Assembly (NCBI RefSeq): GCF_047302425.1
Contig: NZ_CP154855.1
Coordinates: 3,596,001-3,660,000, forward strand
Source: Oceanitalea sp047302425
GTDB taxonomy: Bacteria > Actinomycetota > Actinomycetes > Actinomycetales > Actinomycetaceae
Length of the DNA stretch: 64,000 nt
Direction of reading: 5' to 3'
The notes below the pieces were generated by a model. It searched no databases. It saw nothing but the letters and a program-made list of their open reading frames with translations, and was not told the origin of the DNA. Made by a program: the position numbers and the translations under genes. Positions 32,848 to 40,375 of this stretch are shown one piece after another (the first letter of the stretch is position 1; each line of letters opens with the position of its first letter).

Positions 32848-34785
32848 TCAGGACCGGGCCGAGGCTGGGATCGGTACGGCGGTAACTGGCGCGGAAGGTG
32901 TCGCCGTGGTGCTGGTGCTGTCCTGGTGGCGGCGCAGCAAGCGCATGGCGTTGACGATCACGACCAGGACCGAGGCCTCGTGGACGAGCATCCCGATGGA
33001 CATGGTCACCCCTCCGAGCAGCACTCCGGCCAACAGCACGGCCACGGTGATCAGGGCGATGGTGATGTTCTGGCGCATGTTGTTCACGGTGCGCCGGGCC
33101 AGGCCGATCGCTTCGGGGAGCTTGAGCAGGTTGTCGCCCATGAGGGCGATGTCTGCGGTCTCTACGGCCACGGCCGAGCCGGCCGCACCCATGGCTACGC
33201 CGATGTTGGCGGTGGCCAGAGCGGGGGCGTCGTTGACGCCGTCACCGACCATGGCCACGACGTGACCCTGACGCTGCAGGTCCGCGACCGCGTCGAGCTT
33301 GTCCTCGGGCAGCAGGCCGGCGCGAACCTCATCGACGCCAGTGGCCTCACCCACCGCGTTCGCCACGAGCGGGGCATCGCCGGTGAGCATGACCACCTTC
33401 TTCACCCCGGCCTCGTGCAGGCGGGTGACCATTTCCGCGGCGTCGGCGCGCACCTCATCGGCGACGGCGACCACACCGGCCACCGTCTCGTCGAGCGTCA
33501 CGATCATCGCGGTACGCCCGGCGGCCGCGAGCTCATCAGCCACTTGCCCGGCGCCGACGGTGTCGGCGATGCCGTACTGCCCGAGCAGGGCCAGGTTGCC
33601 GATGAGGACCCGGCGTCCGCCGGTGGTGGCGGTGATGCCCTTGCCGGGCACGGGCTCGGTGACCTCGGGCAGGCCCGGGGTGGCCATCCCCTCCGCGGCT
33701 GCGGCGTCCAGGATGGGACGGGCGAGGGGGTGTTCGGAGCCGGCCTCCGCCCGGGCGGCCCAGGTCAGCACCTGACTGCGGTCCAGGGCCGGGTCCAGGA
33801 CGACGACGTCGGTCAGGTGGGGGCGGCCCTTGGTCAAGGTGCCGGTCTTGTCCACCGCGACGGCGGTGATCTTGCCGGAGGTCTCCAGGTACTCCCCGCC
33901 CTTGATGAGGATGCCATCCTTGGCGGCCCGGCCGATGCCGGCGACGATGGAGACGGGGATGGAGATGACCAGCGCCCCGGGGCAGCCGATGACCAGCAGG
34001 GTCAGCCCGAGGACGACGTCACCGGTGATGAGTCCGACCACGAGGGCCAGGACCATGATGGCCGGGGTGTACCAGGCGGAGAACCGGTCCATGAACTGGG
34101 CGGTCTTGGCCTTGGCGTCCTGGGCGTCCTCCACGCGGTGGATGATGCGGGCCAGGGTGGTGTCGGCGCCGATGCCGGTGGCGAGCACCTGGAGGAACCC
34201 GCCCTTGGCGACGGTGCCGGCGAAGACGTGGTCGCCCTTGGACTTCTCCACGGGGATGGACTCCCCGGTGATGGAGGCCTCGTCCAGGGCGCCAGTGCCG
34301 GCGACGACCTCGCCGTCGACGGGGACCTTGGCGCCGTTCTTGACCAGGACGATCTCGCCCATGGCCACCGAGGCGGCGGGGACTTCGACCTGTTCGCCGT
34401 CGCGCATGACGACGGCGACGTCGGGGGCGACGGCGACCAGCTCGGCCAGTGCCGAGCGGGTCTTGTTCAGCGTTGCGGACTCCAGGGCGTGCCCGATGGC
34501 GAAGAGGAAGGTCACCGCGGCGGCCTCCCAGTATTCCCCGATGATGACCGCGCCGATCGCGGCTACCGAGACCAGCAGGTCGATGCCGATGACCCGGGCC
34601 ATGAGCGCCCGGGCTGCCTTGGTCACGATCGGGGTACCCGCGACCACGGCGGCGGCCACCATGAAGGCGTTGCTCCACGCATCGGAACCGAGGCCGCGGG
34701 CCACGAAGAAGGAGATGAGGATCAGCGCCCCGGAGACCACTGGGATCGCCCACCTGCCGTACCACCACTGCTGCAGCTTGTTCAT
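32848..34785 (-). CDS. P1B-type metal ATPase with a CPG ion motif
   Basis: 645 residues. Actuator TGES (ASITGESIPVE), phosphorylation site VAVDKTGTLTKG, HP motif SEHPLARPI and hinge MVGDGVNDAPAL are intact. The sixth-helix motif reads IGCPGALVISIPV: CPG instead of CPC, so the ion site differs from CadA and CopA. No N-terminal CxxC domain; the C-terminus is a Ser/Thr/Pro tail. Transport direction and metal are unknown; the neighbouring heavy-metal-associated proteins suggest copper or zinc. Preceded by an FNR-like promoter identical in layout to that of the HMA gene. Confidence 0.88.
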   Translation of the reverse strand: MNKLQQWWYGRWAIPVVSGALILISFFVARGLGSDAWSNAFMVAAAVVAGTPIVTKAARALMARVIGIDLLVSVAAIGAVIIGEYWEAAAVTFLFAIGHALESATLNKTRSALAELVAVAPDVAVVMRDGEQVEVPAASVAMGEIVLVKNGAKVPVDGEVVAGTGALDEASITGESIPVEKSKGDHVFAGTVAKGGFLQVLATGIGADTTLARIIHRVEDAQDAKAKTAQFMDRFSAWYTPAIMVLALVVGLITGDVVLGLTLLVIGCPGALVISIPVSIVAGIGRAAKDGILIKGGEYLETSGKITAVAVDKTGTLTKGRPHLTDVVVLDPALDRSQVLTWAARAEAGSEHPLARPILDAAAAEGMATPGLPEVTEPVPGKGITATTGGRRVLIGNLALLGQYGIADTVGAGQVADELAAAGRTAMIVTLDETVAGVVAVADEVRADAAEMVTRLHEAGVKKVVMLTGDAPLVANAVGEATGVDEVRAGLLPEDKLDAVADLQRQGHVVAMVGDGVNDAPALATANIGVAMGAAGSAVAVETADIALMGDNLLKLPEAIGLARRTVNNMRQNITIALITVAVLLAGVLLGGVTMSIGMLVHEASVLVVIVNAMRLLRRHQDSTSTTATPSAPVTAVPIPASARS

Positions 34786-34825
34786 GGCTGTTCGACCTTC
34801 CTATAGCTGTCCAACCCCAGTTCGG

Positions 34826-34889
34826 GGTGCTGACAACGACGTTACGAAGATCGGCACCGGGCAACCATGACCGGCGTCAATCAACCGCA
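34826..34889 (-). promoter_or_regulatory. FNR-type promoter of the CPG ATPase
   Basis: On the minus strand: TGCGGTTGATTGACG then GGTCATGGTT, containing TTGA-N6-TCA (dyad centre about 34873.5), and, downstream, TCGTAACGTCGTTGTCAGC. If the box is at -41.5, a -10 TAACGT falls at 34839-34844. Both blocks recur at 36273-36336 at the same 37-base offset, which is strong evidence for shared regulation. Confidence 0.7.
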
Positions 34890-34941
34890 CACCCGTCCGT
34901 GCACCGCCGCCGGGGCTGCTCCAGCCTGCTGGCACAATGAA

Positions 34942-34976
34942 GAGCGTCACCGCCGAGTTGATCGGCGGTGACGCTC
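34942..34976 (-). terminator. Hairpin terminator after the DoxX-like gene
   Basis: A perfect 15-base stem (GAGCGTCACCGCCGA with its complement) and loop GTTGA, about 125 bases past the stop of the leftward DoxX-like gene and upstream of the ATPase promoter, isolating the two units. Confidence 0.65.
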
Positions 34977-35100
34977 AGCTGGTCTGGCTCAGAATGCGGG
35001 CGGACGAGCCACGTAGCCTCGGCCCGCGGGCGCCCATGACCACACCCCAGTCCGCGGGGCCCGTGGGGCCGGGTGTCACGCGCATGGCGGGACGGCCCCG
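34977..35100 (-). other. Possible universal-stress-protein C-terminal relic
   Basis: A minus-strand frame reads ADWGVVMGARGPRLRGSSAR and ends ILSQTS-stop at about 34980, resembling the nucleotide-binding tail of universal stress proteins. No start or upstream part is visible, so it is at most a fragment. Confidence 0.3.
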
Positions 35101-35520
35101 TCAGGTTCGCCTGGTTGCCAGTTCCTCCACCATCAGGCCCAGACCGCTACCGAGCATGAAGACGTCCCGAGCGATCCCCATACCAGCCGGCGCTGGTCGG
35201 ATTCCGTCATCACGGGTGAATCCTGGCGTCTTGAGGTACACGGCCATCAATGCGGCCGAGAATCCACTCAGGCCGGCCGCGGCCACCCGGGTGGGTACCA
35301 CCGGGGCTAGCAGCGCCGTGCCCAGAGCGATCTCGAAGGTCGACAACGCCTTCCCGAAGCGGACCGGGTCCATCTTCTTCAAGAACGGGAACGCGTTGGC
35401 GGCCTGGTCCCGCAACCCCGTTGCCCCGTCGACGTCCAATGACCGCTTAGTGATTCCGGTGTTCAATATGAAGGCCCCGCTCGCCAGGCGCGGCGGGACA
35501 TGGTGAAGCTTGACGCTCAT
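35101..35520 (-). CDS. DoxX-like membrane protein
   Basis: 139 residues with about four membrane segments. Begins MSVKLHHVPPRLASGAFILN, then KALSTFEIALGTALLAPVVP and GFSAALMAVYLKTPGFTRDD, a pattern of actinobacterial DoxX-family proteins; the last helix is FMLGSGLGLMVEEL. Role unknown; DoxX relatives are linked to thiol or sulfur redox balance. ATG 35520 with GGAGAG before it. Bounded downstream by a hairpin terminator. Confidence 0.7.
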   Translation of the reverse strand: MSVKLHHVPPRLASGAFILNTGITKRSLDVDGATGLRDQAANAFPFLKKMDPVRFGKALSTFEIALGTALLAPVVPTRVAAAGLSGFSAALMAVYLKTPGFTRDDGIRPAPAGMGIARDVFMLGSGLGLMVEELATRRT

Positions 35521-35721
35521 AGCAATCTCTCCTGAGTTCTTGGGACGTGGGTCTACCAGCGGTTCACACGTGAGAATGCAGCGGGCGGGCTTCCCCTGAT
35601 CATTGACGGGCCCGGCGGCCCGGTCCGGCCCTGATGGGTGGCGGGATGACGCCCGGGCAGTGCGCTCGCGCTTGGTCTGGGCACCGCCTCGACGTCCTCG
35701 GTCGCCCTAGTGGAGGCGGTC

Positions 35722-35956
35722 CTACCTGTCCTCCGAGATAACGCTTGCGGTAACGCCGGCACCGCCGACGGTCACCAGGATGTCCTCGACGTCCAAGCGT
35801 CGGGGGTCGTAGTCGACGTCAACCCGGTGCGAGTGCAGATCGATGTGCACGGCCTGCACACCCGGAAGACCGCTTCAGGTGCCGGTTGATGTCGGTGGCG
35901 CACGAGGGGCAGAACAGCTCACCCAGGCGCAGCTGCAGGTGCGCCGCCTGTGCCAT
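35722..35956 (-). pseudogene. Heavy-metal-associated domain protein, frameshifted
   Basis: From ATG 35956: LQLRLGELFCPSCATDINRH, with the CxxC metal site; the rest, LPGVQAVHIDLHSHRVDVDY and RRLDVEDILVTVGGAGVTAS, is in another frame ending at 35722. The break is between about 35864 and 35876. Together they make one HMA (copper-chaperone-like) domain of about 78 residues. The unbroken homologue is the next gene at 35992, so this is a tandem duplicate gone to decay or miscalled. Confidence 0.75.
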
Positions 35957-35991
35957 GACGCTCACTGTCCTTCTCCTTGGCGCGGCGGGCG

Positions 35992-36231
35992 TCAGAACGC
36001 GGCAGGCTTGGCGACGTACCCGGCCTTGCCCACAGCGGCGATCAGGTCCTCGACGCTGGCCTTGGCCGGGTCGTGGTCGACCTCGATGCGCGCAGAGGCG
36101 AACTGGACCTTCACGGCGCTGACGCCGTCCAGGCGCCCGACCCGCTTCTCGATCTTCGCCACGCAGGAGGGGCAGGAGAAGCCTTCGGCGCGCAGGGTCG
36201 TGTGGGTGGTGGTGGGAGCGGTGGTGCTCAT
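35992..36231 (-). CDS. CopZ-like heavy-metal-associated protein
   Basis: 79 residues. HMA fold with metal site GFSCPSCVAKIEKRVGRL (CxxC), then VKVQFASARIEVDHDPAKAS. Cytosolic carrier of soft metals such as Cu(I), likely delivering to an ATPase such as the one at 32848. ATG 36231; an Ala/Thr-rich lead precedes the domain. Its promoter has the same two-block layout as that of the ATPase. Confidence 0.88.
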   Translation of the reverse strand: MSTTAPTTTHTTLRAEGFSCPSCVAKIEKRVGRLDGVSAVKVQFASARIEVDHDPAKASVEDLIAAVGKAGYVAKPAAF

Positions 36232-36272
36232 GGTGTGTCCCTTCCTTCTCTGACGAGGTCTCACCCTTCTTG

Positions 36273-36336
36273 GGTGCTGACTACGACGTTACGAGCGGGC
36301 CAGGAACCGAACCATGACGTGCATCAATCAACCGCA
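36273..36336 (-). promoter_or_regulatory. FNR-type promoter of the HMA gene
   Basis: Minus strand: TGCGGTTGATTGATG with CGTCATGGTT (TTGA-N6-TCA) and, 15 bases on, TCGTAACGTCGTAGTCAGC. It is nearly identical to 34826-34889 with the same 37-base offset between blocks, while the spacer sequence differs, as expected for a conserved activator site and -10 element. Confidence 0.7.
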
Positions 36337-36361
36337 GCAGACGTGAGAGAGTCCTCGCCCC

Positions 36362-37183
36362 TCAGGCACTGGCGGCCACGGTGGCGAGCAGACGGTCGCC
36401 GTCCAGGATGGCGGTCCATCTGCGTCCGGAGTCGATGATGCCGTCCTTGCGGAGCTGGCTCATTACCCGGGAGACGGACTCCGGTGTCGAGCCGGTCATG
36501 CCGGCCAGGTCAGTGCGAGACAGCGGTAGCTGGATCAAGGTGCCACCAGAGGCACTGTCCTGCCCGAACTTCTCTGCCAGGCGCAGCAGCGTGGTCGCTA
36601 CCCGCTGGGCGACGGTGGCGGTGGATTGCGCGGTGACGTCCGCACGCGCTTGCGCTAGCAGCGCGGTGACGTCGTCCACCACCCGTAGGGCGACCTCGGG
36701 GTGTTGCGTCATGACATCGCGGAAAGCGCGTGTGTCGATGCGTAACGCGCAGGTGGTGGTCAGGGCGCGAACGGTTTCGGGGTAGGTGGGCTGGCCCAGG
36801 GTGTGCATGCCTCCGAAGAGGTCGCCAGGGGCCAGGAGATCGACGACGACGTCCTGGCCGTTCGGGGTCGGGCGGGAGACCTTGGCGCGCCCAGCTGCCA
36901 TGACGTAGAGATGTTCGGCCACGTCGCCGGCTGTGTAGAGCGGGTCGTCCTCAGCCCAGGACAGCGAGACCATGCGGTGGTCGATACCGACAAGATCCTC
37001 GTGGGACAGACCGGCGAAGAGCGGCACCTGGCCGAGAACCTTCATGCGTACCGGCAATGGACAGTGATGGGGCTGGGCGCAGGTAGTCCGCAGCGGGACT
37101 CGCCGTCGGCCAGGTGCGCCGGTAACGAAGTTGACCGGCGAGGATGCAGCCTGCGATGCCGCGGAGCCTGGTTCGCTGCTCAC
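36362..37183 (-). CDS. Crp/FNR-family regulator with N-terminal cysteines
   Basis: 273 residues. A short N-terminal extension holds TTCAQPHHCPLPVRMKVL, whose Cys and His could ligate an iron-sulfur cluster or metal, as in FNR-like oxygen sensors. Then the cyclic-nucleotide-binding beta-roll (LYTAGDVAEHLYVMAAGRAK; DLLAPGDLFGG), dimerisation helix, and C-terminal helix-turn-helix (RTDLAGMTGSTPESVSRVMS). GTG 37183 is chosen for its AGGAGG 5 bases upstream; a TTG at 37198 overlaps that site. Likely target sites are the TTGA-N6-TCA boxes at 34868-34879 and 36315-36326. Confidence 0.87.
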   Translation of the reverse strand: MSSEPGSAASQAASSPVNFVTGAPGRRRVPLRTTCAQPHHCPLPVRMKVLGQVPLFAGLSHEDLVGIDHRMVSLSWAEDDPLYTAGDVAEHLYVMAAGRAKVSRPTPNGQDVVVDLLAPGDLFGGMHTLGQPTYPETVRALTTTCALRIDTRAFRDVMTQHPEVALRVVDDVTALLAQARADVTAQSTATVAQRVATTLLRLAEKFGQDSASGGTLIQLPLSRTDLAGMTGSTPESVSRVMSQLRKDGIIDSGRRWTAILDGDRLLATVAASA

Positions 37184-37214
37184 GATTCCCTCCTGCAAGT
37201 GATGCTAGATACGC

Positions 37215-37241
37215 CGAGACGAATGAGCACTTGCTTCGTCT
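37215..37241 (-). terminator. Hairpin between the HMA-like gene and the FNR-like gene
   Basis: GAGACGAA (37215-37222) and TTCGTCTC (37234-37241) form a perfect 8-base stem with an 11-base loop, 22 bases past the stop of the gene at 37263. Terminator or attenuator for the leftward transcript; an operator role is also possible. Confidence 0.4.
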
Positions 37242-37262
37242 CATTATTGGTAGCCGTAATGG

Positions 37263-37484
37263 TCAGGCGAGCGTGTAGTCGCCGGCCTCCTGCACGGCTG
37301 CCTCGATAGTCGAGCGGTCCAGCTCGACGTTGTCCTTGTGCTTGAGGATGATGCGCGAGTCGCCGTCGGGAATGATCTCGGTGGCGACGGCACCGATACC
37401 TGCCACGAGATAGAGGCTGTCCTTGATGGTCCGCGCATCCTCGGCTGTGGTCATGCCGACGACGGTGTAGATAGTGCTGATCAT
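37263..37484 (-). CDS. HMA-fold-like small protein lacking CxxC
   Basis: 73 residues. The beta-alpha-beta-beta-alpha-beta pattern of heavy-metal-associated domains is visible (MISTIYTVVGMTTAEDARTI; SLYLVAGIGAVATEIIPDGD; EAAVQEAGDYTL), but the metal site is replaced by VGMTTAED, so it should not bind soft metals in the usual way. It may be a partner or regulator of the redox protein just upstream (15-base gap). Confidence 0.6.
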   Translation of the reverse strand: MISTIYTVVGMTTAEDARTIKDSLYLVAGIGAVATEIIPDGDSRIILKHKDNVELDRSTIEAAVQEAGDYTLA

Positions 37485-37499
37485 GCCCTGCCCCCTTGG

Positions 37500-39068
37500 T
37501 CAGATCCGGCCGTTGAACGCCTGCATCGCGCCGTCCTCACGGGTGCCGCCACGACCGTCACCGTACGCGGCGTAGTCGGTGATCCACTCGATGGACTTGA
37601 TCCACTTGACCATCTTGTACCCATGGTTCGACTCCACCCGCAGCCGCAGCGGCGCGCCCAGATGCACCTCCAGCGGGTGGTCGTTGCGCTCGTACGCCAG
37701 GATCGTGTCGTCCTCGGCTACCGTGTCGAGGTCCAGCACCGCGTAGAACGGTTCCCGCGGCCGGTGGTCCCACATCTCCTGGGCCAGGCCGTGGGAGGTG
37801 ATCATCACGTAGTTGGCACCTTCCGGACGCGGTCCGAGGACCTCGAGGAGGTCACGGAGCCGGACGCCGGCCCATTTGGAGGTGGCCGACCAGCCCTGCA
37901 TGCAGGTGTGGACCGCGATGTATTCCGTCTTCGGGAGCTGACGCAAGTCCCCCAGGCTCAGCAGCAGTGTCTTACCGCTCAGTTCGCCACCGAGCTCGAG
38001 GCGCCAGTCCCGGAAGTCGCCGTCCCGGTACGCGAGCCACTCCGTGGACTCGTCCGCGGTCGGCGGGAGCCCGTTGGTCCAGTGGTACTCGGAGAGGTCC
38101 TTCTCGGTGTAGGTGCTCTGGCGTCCCATGCGGGGCTTCATCCAGTTCAGCGTGAGTTTGCGGATCGGCTCGGTGAGTGCGACGAGAACCCGCTGGGAGC
38201 GTGCGCGGTCGGCCAGCGTGAGATAGCTGAGCCCGATCCACAGGCCGATCACGACGACGATCGTGGCAATGGCAATCGTGAACGCCTGCGCGTAGCGGGC
38301 GGTGTCGGTCACGCCAAAGACCATGTGCGGGAGGTTGTACTCGGCGTGGACCAAGAACACCAGACCGATGTGCATCACGATGAAAATGCTCATCAGCGCC
38401 ATGCCGATGAAGTGCAGTGATCGCGCTCCCTGGTGGCCGCCCCACATCTTCACGTACCAGGGGAAGCGGGAGCGGACGGCCGGCGACATGGCGATTCCGG
38501 TCAAGATCAGCAACGGCGCCAAGATGAAGACGACGCCGGTGTAGGTGAGCATCTGCAGCGCGTCGTAGGGCTGGAAGTGCTCGATCGACGGCACGCCGAA
38601 GCCGAGGTAGATCCGCATGGACTCCCACGCCTCCGGGAACACATCCCACGAGGTCGGCACGATCCGCCGCCACAGACCGGTGCCGAACAGCAGCGCCACG
38701 TAGAGGAGGCCGTTGATCAACCACAGCGTCACCCCCAATCCGTGCCAGTGCCGCCCCAAGCCGATGTTCTTCTTCCCGGGCAAGGTCAGCAGCGGGCTGG
38801 CGCTGCGCTCGTCCATGAGCGAGGTGTAAACCCCCTCCTCCTTCGGCAGCTCCCGGCGAGTGAACTTGATCCACTCAGTGCCCGGCTTGCAGTCATTGCG
38901 CCACCACAAGCGGGGCAGCGAGGCGAGAATCTCCCATCCGCTGCGCAGCACAATCCCCATTAGGACGAAGTTGAGCAAGTGTGTAGCCCGCAGCCAGAGC
39001 GGGAAATCCGGGTCCAAAGAATGCCTCCATAGATCGTCACCGGCTGTAGCCGCGCCTGTCCGCGTCAC
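37500..39068 (-). CDS. Cytochrome b561-like/molybdopterin oxidoreductase fusion
   Basis: 522 residues. The N-terminal half is a di-haem cytochrome b type membrane domain (RATHLLNFVLMG; GRHWHGLGVTLW; GARSLHFIGMAL; IVMHIGLVFLVHAEYN supply candidate His ligands). The C-terminal 190 residues are a sulfite-oxidase/MsrP-like molybdopterin domain with the cofactor Cys in VHTCMQGWSATSKWAGVRL and the following ESNHGYKMVKWIKSIEW. This joins in one chain what YedY and YedZ do as two. It probably reduces or oxidises a small substrate at the membrane; substrate unknown. GTG 39068 assumed. Confidence 0.85.
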   Translation of the reverse strand: MTRTGAATAGDDLWRHSLDPDFPLWLRATHLLNFVLMGIVLRSGWEILASLPRLWWRNDCKPGTEWIKFTRRELPKEEGVYTSLMDERSASPLLTLPGKKNIGLGRHWHGLGVTLWLINGLLYVALLFGTGLWRRIVPTSWDVFPEAWESMRIYLGFGVPSIEHFQPYDALQMLTYTGVVFILAPLLILTGIAMSPAVRSRFPWYVKMWGGHQGARSLHFIGMALMSIFIVMHIGLVFLVHAEYNLPHMVFGVTDTARYAQAFTIAIATIVVVIGLWIGLSYLTLADRARSQRVLVALTEPIRKLTLNWMKPRMGRQSTYTEKDLSEYHWTNGLPPTADESTEWLAYRDGDFRDWRLELGGELSGKTLLLSLGDLRQLPKTEYIAVHTCMQGWSATSKWAGVRLRDLLEVLGPRPEGANYVMITSHGLAQEMWDHRPREPFYAVLDLDTVAEDDTILAYERNDHPLEVHLGAPLRLRVESNHGYKMVKWIKSIEWITDYAAYGDGRGGTREDGAMQAFNGRI

Positions 39069-39149
39069 ACTAAGCCGCCCACCTCTCCCGGGCATCCGCG
39101 GGCTGCGTCGATGCCGGCCCGCTGCCACCGGATCCCGTGCTGGCCTTCC

Positions 39150-39384
39150 ACCGTGTGAACTGCGGTGGGAGCCTTGGCGCGGGAGCGTCAGACGTAGCCG
39201 TCGATGTGGGCGGCGTAGTCAGGTGGCAGCCGGTGAAGTCCCCGGCGTCGCCAACCAGGGCGATGACCTGGCCGCAGTCGGCCCCGGAGTCGGTGACGTA
39301 GTGAAAAGCCCGCCCAGCAGCGCGCGGGGCCCGAAACGAGAGTTGATCGGTGGCATCCAGCGGCGCGAGGCCGTCACCGAGCAC
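39150..39384 (-). pseudogene. Possible fragment of an MDR-type oxidoreductase
   Basis: A minus-strand frame reads AGRAFHYVTDSGADCGQVIA then LVGDAGDFTGCH, reminiscent of the cofactor-domain part of zinc-type or quinone dehydrogenases. No start, no N-terminal half and no clear end can be seen, so only a relic is claimed. Confidence 0.3.
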
Positions 39385-39772
39385 TGGCGCCCCATCAACC
39401 CAACGCTCGGGCAGCCGTCACTGTCTGCATGGCCAGAGTCCTCAGCGAGGCCGCACTTCTATCCCCTCCTGGACACCCTCCCGGATGTCCGGGCAAATGC
39501 ACACAGACTCCACTCGACCTCCTGAAGGTTGAATCACGTTGATAGTGCGGCTCTGATTGCCGCAGATCACTCTTGGCAGCCACGACACACCACTCGCTGT
39601 CTGCTGTACGCAAACGAACGATTCCGCTACAGCGACGCCGAGGGCTCGTCGCACTCCTCAGGATGCTTGACGCTTCGCGGTTCTCGATCCGAGGCGTTTG
39701 TAACGAAACTCAGTGTCGGATTCTATGGCTCGATACTTCCGATGCTGGATGAGTATCGCTACAGTCAGGGCC
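39385..39772. other. Non-coding stretch before the transposon resolvase
   Basis: Nearly 390 bases with no convincing gene. It should contain the left end of the resolvase/TniA/TniB element and the resolvase recombination site, but no inverted repeat matching the right end could be identified by eye. Base composition is lower in GC than the surroundings, consistent with transposon-end DNA. Confidence 0.4.
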
Positions 39773-40372
39773 ATGGGGCATCTGCTGGGCTATGCGCGTG
39801 TGTCGACGACCGATCAGGACGCTGCGCTGCAGATCGATGCGCTCACCGCAGCCGGGTGCTACCGGGTCTTCGTCGACACGATCTCGGGCTCCCTGGACCA
39901 CCGACCGGAGCTGGAGAAGTTGATGGACCAGCTGCGCCCGGGGGACACGCTGGTCGTGTGGCGACTGGACCGGCTGGGGCGGTCCATCCGGCATCTCATC
40001 GACCAGCTGCAGCTCTTGTCCGAGCGCGGCGTGGGGTTCCGCTCCCTGCAGGAGACGATCGACACCACCTCCTCCGGCGGACGGCTGGTGTTCCATGTCT
40101 TCGCCGCGCTGGCCGAGTTCGAGCGGGACCTGATCCGTGAGCGCACCCACGCAGGACTGGCCGCCGCCCGGGCTCGTGGCCGCAAGGGCGGGCGACCGCC
40201 CGCTCTGTCGCCGGATCAGGTCAAGGCGGCGAGGCGGATGTATGAGCAGAACGAGATGACGGTGGCGCAGATCGGTGCGGTGCTGGGCGTCAGCCGCGCC
40301 ACCATCTACCGTGTGCTGAACCGCAACAGCGCCCCAGTGGTGCATCCACGGCAGTCGAGAAGCGCTGTGTAG
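39773..40372 (+). CDS. Serine recombinase (resolvase) of a Tni-type transposon
   Basis: 199 residues. Catalytic domain GYARVSTTDQDAALQIDAL with nucleophilic Ser, then WRLDRLGRSIRHLIDQLQ and AALAEFERDLIRERTHAGL; C-terminal helix-turn-helix VAQIGAVLGVSRATIYRVL. ATG 39773 is used since the upstream in-frame extension has no homology. It resolves cointegrates made by the TniA/TniB pair immediately downstream (3-base gap). Confidence 0.92.
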   Translation: MGHLLGYARVSTTDQDAALQIDALTAAGCYRVFVDTISGSLDHRPELEKLMDQLRPGDTLVVWRLDRLGRSIRHLIDQLQLLSERGVGFRSLQETIDTTSSGGRLVFHVFAALAEFERDLIRERTHAGLAAARARGRKGGRPPALSPDQVKAARRMYEQNEMTVAQIGAVLGVSRATIYRVLNRNSAPVVHPRQSRSAV

Positions 40373-40375
40373 GTC

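Noticed and set aside
32848..34806. Long plus-strand frame opposite the CPG ATPase
   Set aside because: Only a shadow; the minus frame carries all P-type ATPase motifs.
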